A stretch of 64,000 nt of DNA from an uncultured Verrucomicrobiota bacterium (GTDB taxonomy: Bacteria > Verrucomicrobiota > Verrucomicrobiia > Verrucomicrobiales > Verrucomicrobiaceae), in NCBI GenBank assembly GCA_903848465.1, contig CAINGK010000086.1:1-64000 (forward strand), read 5' to 3'. The position numbers and the translations under genes are program-made. Position 1 is the stretch's first letter, and the number at the start of each line of letters is the position of its first letter. The notes beneath the pieces were generated by a model. It did no database searches. It was not told the DNA's origin and saw only the letters and a program-made list of their open reading frames with translations. Positions 35,820-43,406 of the stretch are shown here, piece after piece.

Positions 35820-36890
35820 CTAGGCGGCGGCCAGTGACACCTCAGCTTTGTACTTGAGCTGGGCCGTGGTGCATTCAGCCGCACGGATGTCCGAACGCGC
35901 TCCGAGATAAACCGGCTGGTAGATGCTGCCGGATTCCTTGAACGCGTAGAGGTAGCGACACTCCACCACGGTTCCCGGTTCGGGAACATCGTGATTGGGT
36001 GGGATGGTGACGTTGCCAGCGGGGCGCACTTTGTCGCCCTCAAACAAGATCAATGAGACGCTCCACTTATCGTTCACCTTGGTGACAATGAACGAGGCGG
36101 TTTCATGGAACTTGAACTTGAGCTGGCTGCCACCGCTGTTGGGACGGCCGGGAGTGTACGGCGCGTCCTTGTGTTTGAACACCACGCCTTCTTTCCCCTC
36201 CCTTTTGAACTGCTGGAACCAGCCAGCCGTTTGAGGAGGGAAGAATACCCGAATTTCCCGGATGTGAGGATGATAGAAGGCGTTGAGCATGTCGCGCAGC
36301 CGCAGGTAGCGCACGGAGAACGCCAGAGGACGCAAGTCCTCTGGGCCGATGGTGAGCAGATCGAAGGCATGGTAGGTGTCTCCGACCGCTTCACCGTCGA
36401 GCAGGAAGTTGCGCGGGTATTTAGCGGCACTGCGGGCAATCTCGTCAGGAACGGCGGTGGGGAATCCAAGTCGGTTGATGCCGGTGATATGGTCGCCGTC
36501 TTTTTTGAGGAGCAGGCGGCGGCCATCAAGCTTCTCCTGCATCCAGTAGTCGGGATTGAGCAGGAACTGGTCGAGCTGCTGTTCGACGATGGGGTTGAGG
36601 AGCTGGCACTGGATGCCGCTGTGCTGGCCGGGGGAATCCGGCAGCGTGGTGGTGCCCGCGTCGGTTCCAGGCGTGTAGCCCTTGGCCATTTTCTCGCGGA
36701 TGAGCCTGTCGTAGATGTCTTTGGCGATGGGGTATTCGACGGGTGTCGGTGTTTTGCTGCCAGTGTTGAGCGTGGAGCCGCGCCGGCCATAGGCGAAGTG
36801 TACGAGATACCCGGCATCCTTGGGACAGATGCTGGCCTGATACACTTTGTCGGAGGGACCTGAGCGAAAGTACAGGGTGATGCTTTCCAT
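35820..36890 (-). CDS. WGR-domain ATP-dependent DNA ligase
   Basis: 356 residues from the ATG at 36890, just after AAGAAAGGA. The frame is open to 37001, but that part covers a terminator hairpin. Residues 1-75 form a WGR-like domain (YFRSGPSDKVYQASI, FAYGRRGSTLNTGSKT), known to bind DNA ends or breaks in PARP-type proteins. The nucleotidyltransferase follows: motif I MQEKLDGRRLLL with Lys120 as the AMP acceptor, then LLDGEAVGDTYHAFDLL, GKEGVVFKHKDAPY and LKFKF as motifs III to V. A short OB-like tail completes it. The WGR-ligase fusion next to a clamp and a RecB nuclease suggests a break-repair or recombination module. Confidence 0.85.
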   Translation of the reverse strand: MESITLYFRSGPSDKVYQASICPKDAGYLVHFAYGRRGSTLNTGSKTPTPVEYPIAKDIYDRLIREKMAKGYTPGTDAGTTTLPDSPGQHSGIQCQLLNPIVEQQLDQFLLNPDYWMQEKLDGRRLLLKKDGDHITGINRLGFPTAVPDEIARSAAKYPRNFLLDGEAVGDTYHAFDLLTIGPEDLRPLAFSVRYLRLRDMLNAFYHPHIREIRVFFPPQTAGWFQQFKREGKEGVVFKHKDAPYTPGRPNSGGSQLKFKFHETASFIVTKVNDKWSVSLILFEGDKVRPAGNVTIPPNHDVPEPGTVVECRYLYAFKESGSIYQPVYLGARSDIRAAECTTAQLKYKAEVSLAAA

Positions 36891-36914
36891 GGGGTGTGTT
36901 CCTTTCTTGAAATG

Positions 36915-36949
36915 AAAAGAGCCGGACGATCCTGTGATCATCCGGCTCT
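36915..36949 (-). terminator. Terminator upstream of the DNA ligase gene
   Basis: The 9-bp stem AGAGCCGGA/TCCGGCTCT (36941-36949 with 36918-36926) is followed by TTTTC on the minus strand. It lies 33 bases past the stop of the membrane-protein gene at 36982. Arm, tail and the bases leading to the ligase start resemble those before the DUF932 gene. Confidence 0.8.
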
Positions 36950-36981
36950 GGGTTGGTATGAGTGGTTGGGTGCCTGCCGCG

Positions 36982-37485
36982 TCAGTAGTTGTATGGATCA
37001 CGGCGTTGTTGCTGGCGCATGCGCATCGTCAGGATCGATTTCCCGATGGAAATCAGCCCGCAGATGAGGCCGATGACCAGCATGGCTGAGAGCGGCACGA
37101 GCACCATGTTGGAGGTGGTATGGGTGATGAGGTCGATCCAGATGCCGAACTGCTTCAGAGCCAGCGTGACCAGCGGTGCAACCAGCAAGGCGGGCACCGC
37201 AAGTCCGAGAGCAAGACGCAGGTTGAACTTGAACCACTCGCGCAGGACGCCCTGCGGTGAGATCCAGTATTCAAACCGACGGCAGGTGAAGCTGACGACC
37301 TCGGCCGAACGCTCAATGGCGCTCAGGTGGGGGAGGTCGTGGTCAACGACAGGTTCGCTCAGCGGTTCAGGCTGCCATCGTCGGATGACGATCTGGCGGA
37401 CCTGCTTCGCCCATGTGGTGGCGGGCACCGTTGGGAGCTGGCGGGGTGGTGGGGACTGTTCGTCCCATTCGGGTTGTTCCATCAT
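36982..37485 (-). CDS. Membrane protein with two spans
   Basis: 167 residues from the first of two adjacent Met codons at 37485. The N-terminal ~95 residues are cytoplasm-like, Pro-rich, with a motif SFTCRRFEYWISPQGVLREW. Two hydrophobic spans follow (LALGLAVPALLVAPLVTLAL and LVPLSAMLVIGLICGLISIG, approximate), and the tail is strongly basic. The 5' end overlaps the upstream small secreted protein gene by 119 bases in another frame, which is unusual but fits tightly packed element genes. The role is unknown. Confidence 0.55.
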   Translation of the reverse strand: MMEQPEWDEQSPPPRQLPTVPATTWAKQVRQIVIRRWQPEPLSEPVVDHDLPHLSAIERSAEVVSFTCRRFEYWISPQGVLREWFKFNLRLALGLAVPALLVAPLVTLALKQFGIWIDLITHTTSNMVLVPLSAMLVIGLICGLISIGKSILTMRMRQQQRRDPYNY

Positions 37486-37750
37486 AATGTTGGCGTGTTT
37501 TGGCCCCGAGGGCGGTTCCGATGACAAACAACAGCAGGGCTCCGAACGCGAGACTGCCCGTGGCAATCTTCCAGCGGTCGGCGATGACGTGCTGTTCCGA
37601 CATTTGCTCTTCGAGTTTGGAGATCTTAGAGCGGTATTCCGGACCGAGGTCCGGCGGTGGGGGCGGAGGTGGTGGATCTTTGGAGAACCAGCCTGCATGC
37701 AGCGGTGGAGCCGCGAACAACAGGCAGGCAATGAGGATGAGATGTTTCAT
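37367..37750 (-). CDS. Small secreted/membrane protein
   Basis: 127 residues from the ATG at 37750. It has a clear signal sequence (MKHLILIACLLFAAPPLHAG), a run of eight prolines, a short coiled-coil-like segment (YRSKISKLEEQMSEQHVIA) and one membrane span (GSLAFGALLLFVIGTALG). The last ~40 residues overlap the next gene in another frame. It may act with the two-span membrane protein. Confidence 0.55.
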   Translation of the reverse strand: MKHLILIACLLFAAPPLHAGWFSKDPPPPPPPPDLGPEYRSKISKLEEQMSEQHVIADRWKIATGSLAFGALLLFVIGTALGAKTRQHYDGTTRMGRTVPTTPPAPNGARHHMGEAGPPDRHPTMAA

Positions 37751-37769
37751 AAGTGGGATGGGGTGGTGA

Positions 37770-37802
37770 GCAGGCCGGTGCTCACACTGAGCACCGGCCT
37801 GC
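37770..37802 (-). terminator. Perfect 15-bp hairpin between two genes
   Basis: 37770-37784 and 37788-37802 are exact inverted repeats (GCAGGCCGGTGCTCA on one arm) with a 3-base loop. It sits between the RecB-like gene stop (37810) and the start of the small secreted protein gene (37750). There is no T run, so it may act as a processing or stabilising hairpin and not as a classical terminator. Confidence 0.7.
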
Positions 37803-37809
37803 GTCGGGG

Positions 37810-38628
37810 TTAATGCCAGCGGCGGCACTCATTGACGAATTCGCAGCTTGAGCACTGCATCCCAGGCGAAGGGATGAAGTCAGGTCGCTGCAAGCCATCG
37901 AGATAGGCTTCCATTTGCCGGAACAGTCGGGTCTGCTGGGACTGGCTCATGGGCGGCAGGTCGGTGATGCAGACCTTAGGGTTCTTGAGTTTGACCAGGT
38001 GATGCAGTTGCATGCCGGTTTCCTGTTGGTCCGTGTTATAGCGGTACAGGATGGCGTAACTGCTGGTCTGGATCTCGTGGAGATGACCAACAGTGCCGGG
38101 GTTGGGTGTCGAGGCGCTGGTCTTGTAGTCGATGATGCTGCCGTGCTGAACCAGATCGAGGATGCCGATCAGGCGGGGCAGACCATGGTGGGCAAGATCG
38201 GCATCAATGGACACTTCCACGGCATCAGGCTTGGTGAGCGCCATAGCCGCGTTCTGCCGGATGTAGGTGTCGCACAGCCGCCAGCCAGTGGTCTTGTCGT
38301 CCTCTTCTTCACCGGGCTCCCATTGGACGGGGCCTTCGGTGGTGTCCGCCCAGGCTTGTTGGTAGGTTTCGTGAACCTCCTTGAGCGAGAGCGGCTGCTG
38401 CAGCCAGCGTGCCTTGTTCCATGCCTTCAGGACGGCATGCACCGCGCTGCCAAGATGGAGTGAGGCCGTTTTGGGCTTCGGCAGTTTGAGCACGTAGCGG
38501 AAGTAAAACTTCAGCCGGCATTGCAGGAACAGCGACAGCCGTGAAGCTGACACGGTGTCCTGCAATGCGCGGATGATGTCCTGCTCGCTAAGCTCTTGGG
38601 TTGGGGGAGCTTCAGCGAGCGTGTTCAT
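37810..38628 (-). CDS. RecB-type nuclease with Fe-S cysteine set
   Basis: 272 residues, close to the length of Cas4/RecB-family single-domain nucleases. Motifs of the PD-(D/E)XK fold are seen: SRLSLFLQCRLKFYFRYVLK, LHLGSAVHAVLKAW, LIGILDLVQHGSIIDYKTSA (D-x-x-x-x-x-x-x-x-x-D-Y-K) and EIQTSSYAILY. Four cysteines, Cys37, Cys259, Cys262 and Cys268, have the C-n-C-x2-C-x5-C spacing of the AddB/Cas4 iron-sulfur nucleases. No cas genes or CRISPR repeats are present, so it is not evidently CRISPR-linked. It overlaps the upstream gene by four bases, implying coupled translation. Confidence 0.8.
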   Translation of the reverse strand: MNTLAEAPPTQELSEQDIIRALQDTVSASRLSLFLQCRLKFYFRYVLKLPKPKTASLHLGSAVHAVLKAWNKARWLQQPLSLKEVHETYQQAWADTTEGPVQWEPGEEEDDKTTGWRLCDTYIRQNAAMALTKPDAVEVSIDADLAHHGLPRLIGILDLVQHGSIIDYKTSASTPNPGTVGHLHEIQTSSYAILYRYNTDQQETGMQLHHLVKLKNPKVCITDLPPMSQSQQTRLFRQMEAYLDGLQRPDFIPSPGMQCSSCEFVNECRRWH

Positions 38629-39191
38629 GCGGCTTGGGCTTGGGTGGGTGGTGGCTGCCAGCGGGTCTGGCGGGTGGCGGGTTTGCCGACCTTGACCAGC
38701 AGGTCGTCGATGAGCTGGGAAGCCTGCATCTTGTTAAGCTGCTTCACGCCGATGCCAAAGAGCTGCTGGGACAGATCCTCGACCTCCGACTTTTCCATGT
38801 TGTTGTCGCTGACAATGCGCAGGATGAACCCGCGCTGACCGTCGGTGCAGTTCCAGGCATCACCAGCGGCACGGGGCTGCGGGTGCGCATGGGAACCGTT
38901 GCTGGAGCGACCGTTGTTTTGGACCGGGTAGCTGCGTCCGTTGCCGTTGGGCTGCGGTTGTGCGCGACCGTTGCTGGTGCCGTTATTGTTGCCCTCGGAA
39001 CCAGGGATGAACCCGGTGTGCTGGATTTCCTGATCGACGGAGTGCTGCAGCAGCTGGTAAAGCTTCTGCACTTCGGCTTCGACCTGGGTGATGTCACTGA
39101 GCTCGACTTCAACGGAGGCGCTGAAGCTGTGACTGCTGTACTGGGGCAGACCGAGTTTTTTGCTGTAGTTGGCGCTGAGTTTGATGGCCAT
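38625..39191 (-). CDS. Conserved-looking element protein coupled to the nuclease
   Basis: 188 residues from the ATG at 39191, behind AAGGAGACACACC. The N-terminal ~60 residues (SANYSKKLGLPQYSSHSFSA, then VEVELSDITQVEAEVQKLY) form a beta-strand and helix unit. A Gly/Asn/Gln-rich linker (~75-120) follows. The C-terminal ~60 residues contain DGQRGFILRIVSDNN and LFGIGVKQLNKMQASQLIDD, a small helical unit. The linker plus two small domains recalls single-strand DNA-binding or recombination mediator proteins, but I recognise no exact family. The stop overlaps the nuclease start. Confidence 0.6.
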   Translation of the reverse strand: MAIKLSANYSKKLGLPQYSSHSFSASVEVELSDITQVEAEVQKLYQLLQHSVDQEIQHTGFIPGSEGNNNGTSNGRAQPQPNGNGRSYPVQNNGRSSNGSHAHPQPRAAGDAWNCTDGQRGFILRIVSDNNMEKSEVEDLSQQLFGIGVKQLNKMQASQLIDDLLVKVGKPATRQTRWQPPPTQAQAA

Positions 39192-39271
39192 AGTGGTGTG
39201 TCTCCTTGGAGGGTGTGTGGTTTGGGTGGTGGATTGCGGTGCTGAGAAACCGCCACGTGACGCCCGCCAAC

Positions 39272-39306
39272 AAAACACCCGGCCCCTCGTGAGAGAGACC
39301 GGGTGT
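39272..39306 (-). terminator. Terminator after the small RHH-like gene
   Basis: The 8-bp stem ACACCCGG/CCGGGTGT (39299-39306 with 39275-39282) is followed by TTTTG on the minus strand. It lies 34 bases past the stop at 39341 and 83 bases before the next gene start. Confidence 0.75.
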
Positions 39307-39340
39307 GATGCGGACGGAATTCCGTGGCGGTGTGGTATGG

Positions 39341-39553
39341 CTAGCTCGTGGTGCCAGCCTCCTGTGCGTTGCCCTGAGACGGGACGCTCATCTGTGTGGC
39401 CGCAATGCTCCAGGCCTCGGTGTCGCGCAGACAGGAGGTAAGAAGATCATTGACCAGCCGTGTCATGGGACGGCGCAGCCGCCGGCCTTCATGATACAGA
39501 GCGCAGATGACGACCCGGTCGATGCAGGGCGAATAATGGGTTCGCCTGGGCAT
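39341..39553 (-). CDS. Small ribbon-helix-helix-like protein
   Basis: 70 residues. The central part SPCIDRVVICALYHEGRRLR followed by RPMTRLVNDLLTSCL looks like a strand followed by two helices, as in CopG/Arc-type DNA-binding proteins, with the P-M-T-R-L-V-N second helix. It is the first gene of the hairpin-separated block (in transcription order) and could be its regulator. The next 200 bases to the right carry no gene. Confidence 0.5.
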   Translation of the reverse strand: MPRRTHYSPCIDRVVICALYHEGRRLRRPMTRLVNDLLTSCLRDTEAWSIAATQMSVPSQGNAQEAGTTS

Positions 39554-39754
39554 GGTGGGTGGATGAGGCGGCCAAAGATAAGTCTTGGTCGCTCAAATCT
39601 CTATAACGCGGATCGGTGGGGAATTGCAGCCTTCATGCAACGGATTGCCCACCCCAATGTGACGGTGTGACATCTGATTTTTCTGTTCGTCCAACGGTTG
39701 AGAACGTGACGAACTAAACTGGATTGAAAAAGTGGCTACAAACTGGCTACACTC

Positions 39755-39786
39755 AAAAAAGAAGCCCCGCCTTTGGGGCGGGGCTT
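39755..39786 (-). terminator. Terminator after tRNA-Tyr
   Basis: The 10-bp stem AAGCCCCGCC/GGCGGGGCTT (39777-39786 with 39762-39771) is followed by TTCTTTTTT on the minus strand, 28 bases past the 3' end of the tRNA. Confidence 0.85.
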
Positions 39787-39813
39787 TGGTCTTTAACTCA
39801 CTCAGAATGAAGG

Positions 39814-39899
39814 TGGTGGGCAGGGCTGGATTCGAACCAGCGTAGGCGTAAGCCAGCAGATTTACAGTCTGCCCCCTTTGACCGCTCGGGTACCTACCC
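39814..39899 (-). tRNA. tRNA-Tyr (GTA)
   Basis: The minus strand folds as a class II tRNA. The acceptor stem is GGGTAGG/CCTGCCC. The anticodon arm GCAGACTGTAAATCTGC contains the GTA anticodon. A long variable arm and the T-arm CTGGTTCGAATCCAG follow. The discriminator A and CCA are encoded, ending at 39814. The 3' end faces the plasmid-like gene block, the side on which integrases normally insert DNA. Confidence 0.95.
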
Positions 39900-40001
39900 A
39901 TTCTCCTTTCGAAGTGGGCCGCGATTATCGAGTCGGTGCCTTGTTTTGCAAACGCTTTGTTCTTCTGTTTTGCATTCTTTCTGACATCCTTCGCGGCGTG
40001 C

Positions 40002-41066
40002 TCAGCGACGGCGCTTGCCGCGACGCACATAGGTGGGCTTGATGATGGGATTTTGTGCGTGGAGAACTTTGAAGCCGCCGGTTTCGATGACCTTGTCCAT
40101 CTGGGCGAAGGCTTCGGTGAGGAGGTTCTCGTACGGGAGTTGGCGGTTGGCGACGAGCCAGAGTTGCCCATCGGGACGCAGGGCCTGGGCGGCAGCGGCG
40201 ATGAATTTGAGGCCGATGAGGGGATCGGCCTCTTTGCCTTCGTGAAACGGGGGGTTCATGACGATGGCGTCAAATTTGGTGCGCTCGAAGCCGGTGGTGA
40301 TGTCTTGCCAGTGCGGGTGAGCTTTGACCTTGGTGGGGACGAGTCCGAGGTTGCGCCGGGCGCATTCGAAGCAGTCGCCATCGGCATCGTAGATGTCGAG
40401 GGTGGCGATGTCGTGGCAGTGGCGCAGGAGGTGATCACTCAGGAAGCCCCAGCCGCTGCCGAAGTCGGCGACGTTGCCTTCGATCGTCTCTGGAAGATGC
40501 TTGGCAAGGAGAGCGGAGCCTTCGTCGATGCGGTCCCAGTTGAAGAGTCCGGGTCGGGACCAGAAGCGACCATCGAGGATGCGGCGCATGACGGCCCCCT
40601 GACGCCAGCGTTCAAGCAGGTCGGTTTTCCAGGGTTTGTTCTCGTGCTTGGTGGCCCAGAAGGCGCGGCTGTGGTGCTTGGAGAGGGAGTCGATCTGTCC
40701 GGCGACTTCGCGAAGGTACTGCTCGCAGCGTTTGCTGCCGGCGTCGTTGTGTACGGCGGCTATGAGGATGCCACCGGGGGCGAGGTGATCGTGGGCACGG
40801 GTAAGGTCAGCGAGCATGAGATCGCGCTGTGGATCGGGAAGCACGAGGACGAGGTCGAAGAGTCCGTTGACCTCGCGCTCCACGCGATGTCCGGCTGCTT
40901 GGAGAAGGTTGGCCTTGGGCTTCCAGGTCTGCTGGCAGACGAGTCGGCCTTCGAAGTGCTCCAGAGCAGGATGTGCTTGGGCACGCAGGAAGAGCACACG
41001 CCCTTCAGTGCTGATGTCGGGATTGACATCCAGGGCGTAAATGAGGGCGTCGATGGGGTAGGACAC
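40002..41066 (-). CDS. RsmC-like rRNA guanine-N2 methyltransferase
   Basis: 354 residues with the RsmC/RsmD-type layout: an N-terminal degenerate methyltransferase-like half and a catalytic C-terminal half. The SAM-binding loop is VADFGSGWGFLSDHLL and the catalytic motif is DAIVMNPPFHEG (NPPF), typical of base-amino methyltransferases. RsmC modifies G1207 of 16S rRNA. RlmG, which acts on 23S rRNA, is close in sequence and cannot be excluded. The C-terminus is very basic (VRRGKRRR). Confidence 0.75.
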   Translation of the reverse strand: MSYPIDALIYALDVNPDISTEGRVLFLRAQAHPALEHFEGRLVCQQTWKPKANLLQAAGHRVEREVNGLFDLVLVLPDPQRDLMLADLTRAHDHLAPGGILIAAVHNDAGSKRCEQYLREVAGQIDSLSKHHSRAFWATKHENKPWKTDLLERWRQGAVMRRILDGRFWSRPGLFNWDRIDEGSALLAKHLPETIEGNVADFGSGWGFLSDHLLRHCHDIATLDIYDADGDCFECARRNLGLVPTKVKAHPHWQDITTGFERTKFDAIVMNPPFHEGKEADPLIGLKFIAAAAQALRPDGQLWLVANRQLPYENLLTEAFAQMDKVIETGGFKVLHAQNPIIKPTYVRRGKRRR

Positions 41067-41072
41067 AGTAGA

Positions 41073-41324
41073 TTAAAGGAATTTGTCGTATTCGTGGTGG
41101 GGGCCGATCCAAAACCAGACCAAGCCCACTTCGGTCTGTTGGGCAAGCGCACGATAATTTTCACCCACGCGAGCGGACCAAAGCTTGCCGACTTTTTTCA
41201 GGCGTACTGAGGCGTGGCGTTCATCCGCCTGCATGAGGGCAAAGTTCTTGTGCGCCAGTTCCTGAACATCCGCCGGGAGTTGCTCAAGATATTTCCAGAA
41301 CGAAGCACGCGTGTTGTGCTTCAT
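41073..41324 (-). CDS. RelE/HigB-like toxin
   Basis: 83 residues. The pattern FWKYLEQLPADVQELAHKNF, VRLKKVGKLWSARVGENYRA and LVWFWIGPHHEYDKFL fits the RelE/ParE-type fold: two helices, then a strand with an Arg-x-x-x-Y element and a closing strand ending in H-x-x-Y. Such proteins are ribosome-dependent mRNA interferases or gyrase inhibitors. The start overlaps the upstream gene by four bases, giving an antitoxin-then-toxin order. Confidence 0.7.
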   Translation of the reverse strand: MKHNTRASFWKYLEQLPADVQELAHKNFALMQADERHASVRLKKVGKLWSARVGENYRALAQQTEVGLVWFWIGPHHEYDKFL

Positions 41325-41518
41325 AGTGGCTGCACCAGCCCTGCTTTAACTTCAGCATCAATCTCAGCAAATATCCTGTCAAACTTCCCCGCATTGACGT
41401 CACGTTCGATCTGCCGGTCCCATTCGTCGGACAGGTAATCATCAAACCAAGCCGAGAACTTTTTAAGTTCCTCAGGGCTTAGCTGGGTGATTTGTTTTTC
41501 GATTTCTTCCAAAGGCAT
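41321..41518 (-). CDS. Antitoxin-like protein
   Basis: 65 residues from the second Met at 41518 (MPLEEIEKQITQLSPEELKK). The open frame starts 15 bases earlier. It is short, acidic and helical, with a C-terminal part (DAEVKAGLVQPL) like that of small antitoxins paired with RelE-like toxins. It is translationally coupled to the toxin gene. Confidence 0.65.
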   Translation of the reverse strand: MPLEEIEKQITQLSPEELKKFSAWFDDYLSDEWDRQIERDVNAGKFDRIFAEIDAEVKAGLVQPL

Positions 41519-41562
41519 GGTGAATCCTCTCACAAAAACCCGGTGCTTGCAACCACGCCCAT

Positions 41563-42729
41563 CTACAAGGCCCAGCGCAGCAAATACGGTGCGGCAAGGG
41601 AGGAGAACTTGAGCAGGAGCAGGCCGATCACGGCGGCGGCGAGGCCGATGATGAGGACTTCGAGCACTTTGACGCTGATGAGCGAGACTCGCGAGACCCC
41701 AACGTCTTCGAGGGTGGCGAATTCGCGCTGGCGCAAACGGAAGGAGAGCGCAAAGACGAGCGCGGTGACGAGCAATGCGGCGGTAGCAGTCAGCAAGAGG
41801 GCACTGGCGGCGAAGCCTTCAAGGCGCACGAGCTGGGTGAGGAGGGCGTCCATTTCATCGCGCGGGCGGATGAGCTGTTGCTCTTTGGAGCGAGCGAACT
41901 GACCGGCGAGCAGGGCCTCGGCTTTAGCGTCCTGCGGCAGCAGGATGACGGCGCTGATGGGATAGGTAGAAACATCGCCATGGAAGTGGAAGGAGGCGAT
42001 ATTGGCATCGGTGACTTCGTTGAACATGCGCACGGCGGCGTTACCGACGACGTTTCCTTCTTCTTTTTTCAAGACGACGGACTGGTCCTTTTGCAGATCG
42101 TCATGGCCATGGGAACGGCCTTCGATGAGCCAGGCGGTTTTGAGATCAACAAAGAGTGCCTCGTCATCGGGCGTGCCGTTCGAGGTGAGGATGCCGGTGA
42201 CGCGCATCTTCAGGGGATAGACGCCGGCCATGTCGAAGGCTTGCTCGGGCGTGGAGAAAAGGTGGCCACCGGGTTGTAGGCCGCGCTGTTTCGCGAGAGC
42301 GGCCCCGACGACGCAATCGCCGAGGCGAGTCATCTGTTTGCCTGCGGCGAGGTGCAGACCGCGAAAGGGAAAGTATTCCAGCTCCGTGCCGACGATGGGT
42401 GCGCCCTGGGCCTGATAGCGGACGTGCAGCGGGATGGCGGCGGCGGAATGGTTGTACCGTAGATCGGTGAGCGCGCCAAAGGGCAGTGGCAGGAGGTTCT
42501 CGCGCTTGAAGTAGAGCGCGGTCATCATGAGATCGAGCGCACTGCCACGGGTGCCGACGATCTGCGGCGTGGCGGCGGCGCGGGCGCGGAGTTCCTGCTG
42601 GGCGTGCTCGATCAGCACGCGCAGGCACAGCGGCAGAGCGAAGACAAGCCCGAGTGCGCCAGCAAGCAGCGCACTCTGGATGCGGTGCCGCAGCACGTAG
42701 CACGCGGCGAGATGGAAGGCGGCGCTCAT
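41563..42729 (-). CDS. ABC transporter permease (FtsX/MacB-type)
   Basis: 388 residues. One N-terminal span (IQSALLAGALGLVFALPLCL) is followed by a large extracytoplasmic domain (~50-265), then spans near 285-310 and 345-385, the arrangement of FtsX/MacB/LolC-type permeases. It overlaps the ATPase gene by four bases. These transporters work on lipoproteins, lipids or peptides at the membrane rather than by pumping small solutes. The substrate is unknown. Confidence 0.8.
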   Translation of the reverse strand: MSAAFHLAACYVLRHRIQSALLAGALGLVFALPLCLRVLIEHAQQELRARAAATPQIVGTRGSALDLMMTALYFKRENLLPLPFGALTDLRYNHSAAAIPLHVRYQAQGAPIVGTELEYFPFRGLHLAAGKQMTRLGDCVVGAALAKQRGLQPGGHLFSTPEQAFDMAGVYPLKMRVTGILTSNGTPDDEALFVDLKTAWLIEGRSHGHDDLQKDQSVVLKKEEGNVVGNAAVRMFNEVTDANIASFHFHGDVSTYPISAVILLPQDAKAEALLAGQFARSKEQQLIRPRDEMDALLTQLVRLEGFAASALLLTATAALLVTALVFALSFRLRQREFATLEDVGVSRVSLISVKVLEVLIIGLAAAVIGLLLLKFSSLAAPYLLRWAL

Positions 42730-43394
42730 GCGGTGGCGAAGTCCTCCATGCGCACGGTTTGATCAAAGAGCGGCAGCAGATTGGGATCATGCGTGACCAT
42801 GACGAGGCAGGCACCGCGTCTGCGCGCGTCTTCGAGGAGCATGTCCACCACGATGCGCCCGCGTGCGGGATCGAGCGAGGCTGTGGGTTCATCGGCAAAG
42901 ACGAATTGCGGCTCATGCACGAGCGCACGCGCCACCGCGACGCGCTGGCGTTCTCCCTGAGAAAGGTGGGAGACGCGTTTGTCGAGGTAGCGGTCGATGT
43001 GCAGACGCTGGGTGAGTTCGAGCATCTTGGTGCGAGCCGCAGTGACCACATCCCCCCGGAACTGATGCGGCAGCAGGATGTTTTCGGAAACAGTGAGGTA
43101 GTCGAGCAAAGCGAAGTCCTGGAAGACAAGGCCGATGTGCTGGAGGCGGAAAGCGCGGCGCGCTTCGTGAGTCATCGTGTCCATCTGCGCAGCCCCGAGG
43201 CTGACCCTGCCCGCCGTGGGCGTCAGCAAGCCGGTGAGCAGGCGCAGCAGGGTGGACTTCCCTGCCCCGCTGGGTCCGGCCAGCGCTAGCGCTTTGCCTG
43301 AGGCGAGATCGAGCTGCGGCACATGCACACGAAAGCCCTCAGCCGAGTAGGCAAAGCGGAGGTCGGAAACATGGAGGCCGGTAGGTGCTGGCAT
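42726..43394 (-). CDS. ABC transporter ATP-binding protein (LolD/MacB-type)
   Basis: 222 residues from the ATG at 43394. A GTG at 43403 would add three. Walker A is GPSGAGKST, the Q-loop is in VFQDFALLDYLTV, the ABC signature is LSQGERQRVAVARAL, Walker B with the catalytic Glu is FVFADEPTASLD, and the H-loop is VTHD. Length and sequence are those of LolD/MacB ATPases. It pairs with the permease gene downstream. Confidence 0.9.
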   Translation of the reverse strand: MPAPTGLHVSDLRFAYSAEGFRVHVPQLDLASGKALALAGPSGAGKSTLLRLLTGLLTPTAGRVSLGAAQMDTMTHEARRAFRLQHIGLVFQDFALLDYLTVSENILLPHQFRGDVVTAARTKMLELTQRLHIDRYLDKRVSHLSQGERQRVAVARALVHEPQFVFADEPTASLDPARGRIVVDMLLEDARRRGACLVMVTHDPNLLPLFDQTVRMEDFATA

Positions 43395-43406
43395 GCAGAC
43401 CACTCT

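Noticed and set aside
37810..38628. Cas4-like nuclease as sign of a CRISPR system
   Set aside because: No repeat-spacer array and no other cas gene occurs in the window, and the neighbours are clamp, ligase and DUF932 genes.
39936..41210. 424-residue open frame on the plus strand
   Set aside because: Antisense to the rsmC-like gene, with acidic Gly/Val-rich shadow composition. The minus-strand protein has clear SAM and NPPF motifs.
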